A stretch of 64,000 bases of DNA from Theristus sp. LFF4_11 (taxonomy: Eukaryota > Nematoda > Chromadorea > Monhysterida > Xyalidae), in NCBI GenBank assembly GCA_030248135.1, contig JASANC010002762.1, positions 62,001 through 126,000 of the forward strand. Reading direction: 5' to 3'. How positions within the stretch are numbered: position 1 is the stretch's first letter; every line of letters starts with the position of its first letter. The position numbers were made by a program, and so were the translations under genes. A model generated the notes under the pieces. The model was not told where the DNA came from and ran no database searches. It saw only the letters and a program-made list of their open reading frames with translations. Positions 38,459 to 48,220 of this stretch are shown in pieces.

Positions 38459-40544
38459 ATGGATTTCTCTGCGCGATGGCCGCTTGAGGCACGTCAGCTG
38501 ATCAACACCTACGTCATGCCAGCGGAGTTGTTCATTGGATTCGTGTCTCAGCTGTTGAATTTACTCGTGCTCAAGCAGAAATCAATGCGTTCTGCCGGCG
38601 CGTACACTTTCTACCTCCGATTACTGTCGATCACCTACTTGATTGTGACGCCACTGTTGTTACTCAGGTCCGTTCGACAACCAAACCGTTTCAAACTTCT
38701 GTGTTTCAATTCATTTGAAAACACAATTTTTTTGTGAATCAGCTTGATATCCTAAACGTTCGTGTTGGCGAAAGCGGATGCCCTTTTCCGGATAATCCCA
38801 CCGTGATTTCTTGCACCACCAAGCGGCTTTTTCTGCAGTACCTAGGCATTCCAGGGCGATTCCACAATAGGCTGTTGTTTAGTACAAATTCATGATTTCA
38901 ACATAGAAAATCCCGTGGTAAAAGCTAACAAAAAAGAGCAAATCTGTACGTGCTCCAAAAATAATCAAGGTCCTGTTTGTACAGCGTGGCCAAGAAAATC
39001 ATTTTTGGCGAGCTCGACTGCCAGTACCAGCATTGGATGGCGGCATTCGTGGTGGCGCATCTCGAACGCTACATCATCAATGTGCTCCTGGTCTTCGGTA
39101 ATCTTCTGGTGATCATCATCGCAGCTGAGGTACAAGAAAACACTTATTACTGTGCTAAACGTGAGACATTCGTAGTACGCTCCATACCAAACTTTTATTG
39201 ACGAAAAGCAAATGAACTACAGTCGAATTCTAAAATATAGGGAATCAGTTGATTGGTTGGTGATAGTAATGCATGGATCATGTGCAAACCAAGTTCCTCC
39301 TCACCACAGCAATGCCTGCACAGAAAGCATGCATCACGTGATCACCAACCAATCAGATGATTCTCTATGATTTAATGTTCAAACGTACTTTAGACAGACA
39401 CAGTTTGTACTTGAGAAAACAGTGGGAACAGTGCCTAGGAATGTTTCGTTCGGCTCACGGAACGCTGAATCGAGAACCGCGAACTTTGCCAACATTTGTT
39501 CGGCTGTTACTGTTTCACTGCGTTTGTTGCGTTCAGTTCAATCGCTTTTCAAACAGACAAGCTCGTTACTGAAAACCCCAGTTCCAAGCATTTTACCACT
39601 GGTGGACAACAAACAAGATGGAGCGTTTTGTGCTTTTGTTTATTGGTAAAATGTTGGGAAATGTTTCTCAATGGTGTGTGGACACGTTGTGGATCAGAGA
39701 ATTCCTCCAAATCACCGTGCGTTCACCACAGGCGCTGTACGATCTACACCGTCCACTGCGTCTGATCAGTCGCGGCTCGCGGAGTCCGCGCGCCACTTCG
39801 ATGTCCGTCCTTGTCTGGGTCTCGCTCGTTCTGTCGCCGCTCGTTCTGACGCAAACCGTGCGCACGCACACGCAACAGCAGCCGCAGCCGCACAATCAAA
39901 CAACAACAGCAACATCCACGCATTCATCGCTCTCAAACGCGTCATCATCATCATCACCATCGTCCTACTGCTATTCGGTCGAGGCGAACTCGTCGGCGTG
40001 GGTGAAAATCGGCCACCGTCTGCTCGGTAGTCTCCTGGAACTGTGGCTGCTTCTGGTGGTCGTGCTGATCTACGTGTCGATCTACATGCGCAGCCGCTCC
40101 ATCCTGTCGCACACGGCGCTCGTGTCGACGCACAGCGCACGCACGTTGGCCATGATCAACAAGGCGCGCAAGTCTGCGATCATCTGCTCCGCCCCCGTCA
40201 CCGCCTACATCGTCACGAACGCGCCGACAGCCTGCAAGGAGCTGCTGTTCTTCGCGGCCACCGTGTTCGGCATCGACGCGCGCGACGGACGACCGATACA
40301 GGAGACGCCCGTCGGTCGGCTGATGATCGCTGCTAGCAACGCGGCGCTGATGGCCAACTTCACGCTGTTCGTCCTGATGCAGTATGTGGCGCGCAAACGC
40401 TACAAGACGGCGCTTCGTGACGAGCTGACGGCCAGTCTCGCCGAACAAGTCGTGGTCGGTGCACACAGTCGCAATTCAGTGACATTTTGTAAATTATGGC
40501 ACTCGGATCCCTTTCCCAATTTTGAATTCCCGCTTCGTGCATGA
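38459..40544 (+). CDS. Divergent seven-transmembrane receptor (rhodopsin-class GPCR-like)
   Basis: Exons: 38459-38667, 38985-39129, and 39732 to at most 40544, with phases 2 and 0 joining correctly. The ATG at 38459 has context AAACCATGG. Hydrophobic segments in order: TM1 ELFIGFVSQLLNLLVL; TM2 RLLSITYLIVTPLLLL; TM3 from AAFVVAHLERY to LLVIIIAA; TM4 MSVLVWVSLVLSPLVL; an extracellular loop rich in Gln, Asn and Ser with NQT/NAS sequons; TM5 LLELWLLLVVVLIYVSIYM; TM6 AIICSAPVTAYIVTN; TM7 with ANFTLFVLMQY followed by a basic helix 8. The DRY motif position after TM3 reads AAEALYD, so the canonical Arg is absent. The last about 20 codons and the stop lie in a dispersed repeat, so the true C-terminus may instead be spliced further downstream. 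Ligand unknown. Confidence 0.72.
39220..39386. mobile_element. MITE, family A, copy 2
   Basis: CAGTCGAATTCTAAAATATA follows TA at the left, and GATCACCAACCAATCAGATG is inverted at the right. It sits in the second intron of the divergent receptor gene. Confidence 0.7.
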
Positions 40545-40594
40545 GACTGCTTACCCATCTATGAGCGCATTGAGACGCGAGACCAAAATAAAAG
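40498..40594 (+). repeat. Dispersed repeat, family R, copy 2, overlapping receptor C-terminus
   Basis: It shares AATTTTGAATTCCCGCTTCG and TGAGCGCATTGAGACGCG with 36058 (inverted), 45513 and 62935. It supplies the TGA at 40542 and an AATAAA at 40585 to the upstream receptor frame. Confidence 0.65.
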
Positions 40595-40597
40595 ACA

Positions 40598-40697
40598 TTA
40601 GCTGATTGGTTGATGCATGCATTCTGTGCACGAATTGCTGAGAATTGTCGGAGTTCGGCTTGCACTAGAATGCATGCATCAACCAAACAGCTATTTG
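40598..40697. mobile_element. Short MITE-like foldback related to family A
   Basis: GCTGATTGGTTGATGCATGC at the left and GCATGCATCAACCAAACAGC at the right are near-perfect inverted complements. Confidence 0.65.
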
Positions 40698-42411
40698 GAT
40701 ATGTTTAGACTATAGACGCTGAATAATACCATACTCGATGCCATAAGTGGTGCGAACACGTTTCTGATTTGAACACCACAACCGCAGAACCTCCTGGACA
40801 AGCGTGTTTTTCCCGGCCAGTGGGTGCAATGTAACAGTGCACACCTGAGGAGGACTGTAAGCGATTTAACCGGGGTGGTAAGCCTTTGGCGCATCAGTGT
40901 GCAGCACGAAAAAGTTGGCCGGAAAAACTCCACATTTGCATGATTTTTCTCGTACCGTTCATAATTCTATTGAGTTTCATCGAATGTGCCGTGCCATCGT
41001 TGCTGCATTTTATGGTCGTTGTGCGCGTGTTTTGCAGGAGCTGCATGCAAAGTCAATGGTCGTCTTGCACCACGTGACGCACGGCTCCGCCAGATTCGTG
41101 AATCGCTTCTCTGCGTGCAATTCAACCGGTGAACGCCTGACCAGCTCTGCGTTTGGCATCAGAAAAATCAACACCAGTGTCAATTTGCAGAATGGTTTGT
41201 GGATGAAATCGGCCATTTCAACTAACATACTCAGTTCAGTATCCGGTTTAAATTGCACTTGTTTTCTAATACGGGTTACATTGTTGTGTATACAACACAG
41301 CACAAAAACCACAGGCAACGGCACAAAAACAAAGACTGCGCGCACTGAGAATACTGGTCCAATGAAACGACTGCTAAAATGCGTTTATTACTAAACATCA
41401 CGGTGAAAAAGCCATTCTTGGTGCCATTCTTTGTGACACTATTGCGATATGCCTTTCTCGGTGCCATAAAGTGTAGGGTGAACAACCAGTGAACCTACGA
41501 GTAGGACTGAAAACTTTTTTCTTTCTCACACCTTGCACCTAACCTGCGTTTCAGAAGTGAGAAAACAAACTAAGTCGGGCCTGGATGCAGTGCCGGAAGC
41601 GTGCGTTGCAATAAACCGGAGCAAGAGTGCTTGTTCGCAAAACGATTTTCGAAAACTACGCGACGTTGCTTTATGAACACGTGATTAAAGTTGTTATCTA
41701 AGTTGTCTTAAGATAGTTGCTGTACCACTATTTGAAAAAAAAAACAGGATTGTTTTCTTCCAGAACAGTCAATTAAAAAGCGTGTGTGATTCAATGACCT
41801 TTTGCGTTCCGCCGTCCACATTCATCTATTCATTTTTTAAATTGTTCTCCTGATTAAAAGCCTAAGTGTTTTCCATCCCGTTGAGTTTATAGTCACTCTT
41901 TGAAATCAGTTTCGGTTGACATGATTTTGAACGATTACCGAAACGTCTTGCATATAAGACTTCTTTCGTTTATAAGACCCCTCAAAGTTGGCGGAATGTC
42001 ACGCGGCGGAAAACCGAAAATTTCAAAACTTTGATTTTGTCAGAATCCCATGTCAGAAATTTGGCTTTTTCATAACGTTGTTTTTTGCTTCATTTTTTTG
42101 CTGCGGACGCTTTTAACGTGCGCTGAAAGCCAATCATTACTTTGAGCACTAACAAACAGAAACAAGCCGACAACGTTATCGTCGATAAAAGGGGGGGGGG
42201 TGGCACGGTGGGACGGTGGAAAATTTGACGGTGGATTTACAGCTTAAACCCAAACGCACTATCAATGGTTGAAGAACTCAAGGTTGCAAACTGTCAAGAT
42301 CTTCACCATACCTGTGAGAGGGTGTGGCGTACCGATCGAGGCGTTCAGCCCTCAAAACCGGTGTGCAGCCCGCAAGAACTTTTTGCGTTGGCATTTTAGC
42401 GACACCGTTTT

Positions 42412-42812
42412 GGGCTGTGCACCACTTTGAGGGCTGTGCACCACTTTGAGAACTGTGCAGCACTTTGAGGGCTCTGTGCACCACTTTGAGGGCTGTGCAG
42501 CACTTTGAGGGCTCTGTGTACCACTTTGAGAACTGTGCAGCACTTTGAGGGCTCTGTGCACCACTTTGAGGGCTGTGCAGCACTTTGAGGGCTCTGTGCA
42601 CCACTTTGAGGGCTGTGCACCACTTTGAGAACTGTGCAGCACTTTGAGGGCTCTGTGCACCACTTTGAGGGCTGTGCAGCACTTTGAGGGCTCTGTGCAC
42701 CACTTTGAGGGCTGTGCAGCACTTTGAGGGCTCTGTGCACCACTTTGAGGGCTGTGCACCACTTTGAGAACTGTGCAGCACTTTGAGGGCTCTGTGCACC
42801 ACTTTGAGGGCT
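42412..42812. repeat. Short-period tandem array (19/21-bp units, about 40-bp higher order)
   Basis: The units GTGCACCACTTTGAGGGCT and GTGCAGCACTTTGAGGGCTCT alternate about 20 times, with some AACT variants. Stop-free frames of 115-195 codons exist in all three minus-strand frames because of the repeat composition; I do not call them genes. Confidence 0.95.
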
Positions 42813-43258
42813 TCACACCTCGGTACCCCGCACGGTCGCACGGTTATGATCTGGACAAAGGACACGACTTTTTACTAAAAAAACGACGAGCTCTTTAACG
42901 CGCTTCTCTTATTATAAGACCTCCTCCCGCTCGTAGGGGCGTACACAAAATTCCACTTTTTTGTCAAAATTTTTGATTTGCAAAGTTTTATAAGGGCGCC
43001 TAATATGCAAGACGTTACGGTACTTAATTGGTACACCCGCTTAAGAAGTGATTACGCGGCTGTCCTTCTTGGTTTACAGATTTTTTTCTCGCATTTACTA
43101 CTCTTTTTGCTACACGTGCATCTTCAGGTGCAGTTGCAACGTTTTTATTTGTCATTTCACAATGTTTCTCACGCGCGGGTTCTGTTGAAATTCATTGTTT
43201 TACTTTTTCGCTTTTATTTTTCTCTGTTTTTTTGTTGGTTGTCTCGCTGTTTTGTTAT

Positions 43259-44093
43259 ACAGAGTGGTCCAAAAGCAGTGGGTACAACTTTGAGTTGCTC
43301 TAACTTGCCAACGGTTGGATCGTTTGAGCTGCAATTTTAGTCGCTTACTTAAGAAGGACAAACTCAGACCCCCACAATGTTTTAGCCCAAACGAAAAAGA
43401 TTGCCTTTGTGCGAAAGCAAAAGTTAAAAAAAACCGAATTTTTGCATGAAAAACAGAATTTTTTCTGCCTCACATCGGATTTATTCATCGATAATGTCAC
43501 AAATTGAGCAAAAACCGTCAAAAATTAAAGCTAATCCTCCTCGAAAAGTGAGCCGCCAGCTTCAATGCACAGTCGAGCCCTATTGGCTAAAAATCGCCCA
43601 AAATTCTCAAGACTGTGGACCGAGTGATGTTCAGCTCTTTCGATGTACGCCGCGATGACTTTCCGGGGCTGCGGGAAATCGCAGCAATTTTTTGTTCCAT
43701 AAAACGAATTGAACACGATGTTTCGCGCACATTCGCGCTTCTTTCGCGTGCTTAGCATAGGGAAATTGAGGAATTAAAATAAAAATCTTCAGTTGTGTGT
43801 GAAGGGAAATTGAAAGCAGCAATATCGTTTTTAATAGCAATAAGCAATGTATTGTTTTTTTGACGTTATCGATGAATAAATCCGATGTGAGAAATAAAAG
43901 AGGCTGTTTTTCGTTTTTTTTCGAACTTTGCGTCCGCACAACGGCAATATTCTCTTGTTTGAGCTAAAAATTGGTGGAGGTTTAAATTTGTCCTTTCTAA
44001 GTTAGCGAATAAAATTTCAGCTCAAACGGTCCAACCGTTGGCGAGTTAGAGCGATTCAAAGTTGTACCCACTACATTAGACTACTCTATATGT
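43259..44093. mobile_element. 835-bp TIR element, mariner-like ends
   Basis: The left end ACAGAGTGGTCCAAAAGCAG and the right end, in reverse complement ATAGAGTAGTCTAATGTAGT, continue into shared GTGGGTACAACTTTGA and GCCAACGGTTGGA over about 105 bases. A TA flank is compatible. A second, inner inverted pair (CACATCGGATTTATTCATCG at 43472 and its complement near 43870) is present. No intact transposase; the interior may be a decayed fragment. Confidence 0.8.
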
Positions 44094-44181
44094 ACGTAAC
44101 ATTTTCCTGTCATTTTTTTGTCACTTTGTTACACATTGTACAAACGGGGACACTTTTTCAGTACATTGTATGTACATACTG

Positions 44182-44453
44182 GTACGGTATGGCCGATTAA
44201 ACATGGCAGCTTTTTTCAGGGTGCAAGGAGTGCGCGAATTTTGAATGAAAGAAAAAAGACATTCAGAAAACAAATTGTGTGCCAAATTTGACGCGTTTTT
44301 TTAACTTCAGGATTATCCGCGATATTCTGTTCATTCTTTCTCCCTTGCACACATGATTGGGAATTCTGCTGGCATTTTTGAAAAAGGCAACTCCTAGTCT
44401 GCGACTAATCCCGCCTTGATTGGACTGCCTCATTTATTCGGCCATACTGTATG
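44182..44453 (+). mobile_element. MITE, family B, copy 3
   Basis: TACGGTATGGCCGATTAAAC at the left and TTATTCGGCCATACTGTA at the right; the body matches copies 1 and 2. Confidence 0.8.
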
Positions 44454-45291
44454 TGCATGTTCTCATTCAAATTGTTTTACTGTTTTCCTGTCATTGTTTT
44501 CAAAATACAAACGTGCGATGTCGGAGAATCTGAGCGTGCTGCCTCATTGTGACATTCGGCAGTTGGTCGGTTGCAATTGCAAAAAACAACAACTCAAACA
44601 CAAAATGATACAAAAGCAAGAATGATCACGTTCTCAGATGATGGCTTTTTAATCAGGACAACAATGGTAAAATAAGACATGGAATTGATGATGTGGAAAA
44701 CATGGTATTCTATTTTTAATGAGGCGTAACGCTTTCTAATAATATAGCGGTAAACAAAAGTGTCGAATACCTACATCACGATCACATAGACATGCCATGC
44801 AAGTTTCGTTTCAAATTGCTTTGCGCATTGTCCTGCTAAAATTAGACGTAATTTGCAAGAAATGGTGTATTACGATGTTTATTGAGTGACAAACAAGGTA
44901 CGAATGTATGACGGTCTGACATTTAAAGAACATTGATTACCCAGAATCTGTTTGAAATATGAATCCCGTAATCACCACGATAAATTTAGAAACCGTGAAT
45001 TCCAAAAATATAGTTGCGCAACCATACGTAACCACTAAATTTTGCAGTTCATTCAGTTCAACACATTTTTTGATATCGCATGCATGTAATCTGAACTGAA
45101 CTGTTGATTAAGCCGCATCCATTTGTTAAACCAATTCAACTGTGGAGTCAATACTGGTACATCATCGCATCTCGTCTGCTCTCTGTCACAGTGACTTTAC
45201 AAGCAGTGGAAAACAGTATTTTAAGAAAACCTCAAGTATCAAATAAAAGTCGTTTGATTGCGCAGTTTTACACTCGAAATCGCTACCAAAC

Positions 45292-48138
45292 ATGAATGAG
45301 TCGATGGCAACTGATCAATACCAGTGCTATTTCTCTGATTTCACAAAGTTCTACGGTCAATTGAAAGCGTATGCAGTGGTCGGTTGGAGCACCGTTGGGC
45401 TACTTGGACACGCATTGGTGGCAACGGTGTTGCTGCAGAAATCGGTTGGTTTCACAAAATGAGCGCACACGCCCGCGATTTCTTGCGCGAATTGGCCCCA
45501 TTAAGAGAACTTAGATAACTTTGGCAATTTTGAATTCCCGCATCACGAAACTGTTTACCTACCTATGTATACGCGCATTGAGTCTCGGCTCGGGACAAAA
45601 AAACAAAAAAAAGATCACACCTGCGCTGACGCAATAATCCGAGGTTTTCCTTATGCTGGAATCGAGCATTTCTTCCACAACACTACATGCGCCAAGAGTC
45701 AACCATAAACTCCAAACTGATGTCAGCCGCCTACGCATGTCTGCAGATGCGTCGTGCGCACATGAATCTGCTGCTGCTGTCGCTGTCGCTGGCGCAGACA
45801 ACGCTGCTGGTCGGCTATGTGACGTTCGATTTGGTGTATTCGCAGTCGAACGACCACTGCAACCGGCACTTCTGGACATTCGCCTGGATATGCGCCATGA
45901 ATGTGGCGCACAAGATGCAGGTCTGTAGGTCGATATGTTGCGCATGCTCGTTGTTTCACTGCTCATTGTATCCGGCGAATCAGCAGAATTGTTTTCCTCA
46001 CTACAAAAGGCTCAGACCAGACTGACAAACAGTGCTTGCTGAGTGCTTTTTCGTGTAATATTGCCGCGTGCTCGACCGTTTGTCCCAAAGCAGACAGTGT
46101 TTGTTGCATTTCGCAGGTGATCGGCTACTGTACGTCATCGTGGCTGGTCGTGTTGATCACAGCCGTGCGCTGCTACAGTCTGCTGCCGAGCGTGCGTGTG
46201 CGCGTCAGCACGCCGTTCACGCACAAGTATGAGCTGCGTTGCAGCATTGTTTTGATTGTCGCTGCGTGTCCTATTGGCTTTATAGCTTTTTAAAGCTTAC
46301 ATTATGCCACCATGTAGCTCAACAGTTTGTTGAGCAATTTGTTTACTACGCGTCCTCGGTGCACCACGATTTCAAAAGTTTTGGTTACAAGGGTTGCTCA
46401 ACACTGGTTTATTGTTTATAGTCACTTCACGAAATGTTGCACTTTTTTGTTGATTGCTTTTTCTGAGTGCAGCTGCGTAATAACGTAGTGTACAATGTTG
46501 CGTCTGACGCTTGCAGAACGGCGCTGGCGCTGGTGAGCGTGCTGTCGCTCGTCGTGGTCGTTCTGTCGTGGTGGACGACCCTCTGGGTGACCGTTGTCCA
46601 CGACGCCGACGGCCGCTTGCGCCCGCAGTGCAACACGCGTCGCGCTGCGAATGACACGCCGCTGGTCGCTCAGATCGTGACGCACGAGCAAGCGCACCAC
46701 TCGTATGCGCTCAGTTTGTCCTCGCTCGGATTGGACAACACTTACATGGCGGTGCGTTCAGTTGGTGACGCGGCACACAATTTTAGTGCTCAAGCAAACT
46801 GCTCAACGTTGATTCGTTTGTTTAATGTTGACATTGGAACACGCGACATGCATGCAAAAAATATACTTCACACACACGAAACGCACAACTGGCCACTTGT
46901 TTTGTTGCAACGGGCGCAACTCTACTCACGCTTTTGCGCACTGTGCAGGTGCGTCACGTGTTCTTCACGGTGACCTTCAAACTGGCGCCGGCCATCATCG
47001 TAGTGCCGCTGTGTTTCGTCATCACGATTCAACTGCGACGCATTCATGTCAGTTTCATAAACCTGTGTCAATAAGCCGGTCGATTTCACGTGTCCGTTCA
47101 TGCTGTGCAGAAATGAGCGCTATAGCGATTTCACGCGCCGCACGTGCTCGATTTCAGAAAGACACGTTGCTGCCGCTGCGTTCGTCGTACTGTCGACGAG
47201 CGAACAGCAGCCAGCAGCATCACCACCCGCGCGCCAGCATCCGCAGTCGCACGATGCCGATGGTGCTGATCGTGATGGCGACGTTCGCCGTCGTCGAAGT
47301 GCCGCAAGTTGCGCTCGCGTTCCACCGCATTCTGCACGGCACCGAGCGCCTCCAACGCTGCTACAGTCACCTGCTCGATCTCGCCGAACTCAGCATCATC
47401 ATCTACAGCTCGGTGCGTCCTCGTCTGTGTGTGTGCGTGTTACCCGGCCAAGTTGTTTGGTGCTGGCATTTTTTTGCAACAATTTCGGCAACAGGCAACC
47501 AGTTTCAATATTAGAAAGTTCTGCTAAATCACAAAAGTTCCGAGGACAATTATAGCAAATGTGAACATTGGACAAACGTCAGCAAAAAAGCACTCCGAAA
47601 CGCATTTGCTTAATTCAGGAGCAAAAATTGAAAAAATAGTATGTTTTCAGTGTGTGCTTGGTAAACGCTTTCTGAAGTTATGAGGGATCGGCTTGCAGAT
47701 CAAAAGTTTCTTCACATTTCTCTGCCTCCATATGTACAGGTCAACTTCACGTTGTTCTGCGCGACGTCGTCGCAGTTCCGCGGCGAGTTCTGCTCGTGGA
47801 TCCACCGCAACACGCTGGCGTCGTTCGTGCTGCTTCGAACGACGACGAACAACGTCGAGAACAAAGAGCACCAGCAGACCGGCTTCCGCGAACACCAACA
47901 GCACAGCTACCGTAATCAGCGTCGACGGTCGTCATCGATACAGGTGAAGATCCACGTGCAAGAGTCGCAAGCGCTCACTCGCTCCACGCCTGCTCTGGAG
48001 CATCATCATCAAGCACTGGAGCGCCCGCCGACCTCGCCGACGCATCGCAACACGGACAGGCGAACGGAGGCGCCATCGATGCATGCGCGAGCTGCACGAC
48101 TGTGGCGACGGCGATCGTTTGTGAAGCACACATTCTGA
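45292..48138 (+). CDS. Peptide GPCR, DMSR/FMRFamide-receptor-like, seven exons
   Basis: Exons: 45292-45444, about 45699-45920, 46117-46226, 46517-46751, 46949-47047, 47158-47412, 47740-48138; about 490 residues. TM1 is VVGWSTVGLLGHALVATVLL, TM2 MNLLLLSLSLAQTTLLV, TM3 CTSSWLVVLITAVRCYSL, TM4 ALALVSVLSLVVVVLSWW, TM5 KLAPAIIVVPLCFVITIQL. TM6 is MVLIVMATFAVVEVPQVAL, where VEVPQ matches the E-x-P-Q motif of the FMRFamide/myosuppressin/DMSR group. TM7 leads into VNFTLFCATSSQFR, the group's N-F-x-L-(Y/F)-C form of NPxxY plus helix 8. The C-tail is long, basic and His/Gln-rich. The start has upstream in-frame stops, and an AATAAA follows at 48215. The exon 2 acceptor is uncertain. A peptide ligand is inferred from family resemblance. 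Confidence 0.85.
45513..45602 (+). repeat. Dispersed repeat, family R, copy 3
   Basis: CAATTTTGAATTCCCGCATC and CGCGCATTGAGTCTCGG match the other R copies. It is in the first intron of the peptide receptor. Confidence 0.6.
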
Positions 48139-48214
48139 TCGTGTGGAAATGCCGAAATTGTGATTATTGATAAAGACCCGTTCGAATCTAATACAAACTG
48201 TTCTATCTCTTTTC

Positions 48215-48220
48215 AATAAA
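48215..48220 (+). terminator. Polyadenylation signal of the peptide GPCR
   Basis: AATAAA lies 77 bases after the stop codon. Confidence 0.55.

Noticed and set aside
39618..39731. Receptor exon starting with the ATG at 39618
   Set aside because: The codons before 39732 match no receptor segment; the acceptor CACCACAG at 39731 joins in phase with the preceding TM3 exon.
40897..41394. 165-codon plus-strand frame as an independent gene
   Set aside because: No recognisable domain; it might be a 3' exon of the upstream receptor but I could not link it by motif.
42278..42865. 195-codon minus-strand frame as a gene
   Set aside because: All three frames are open purely because of the repeat unit; no conserved domain or signal.
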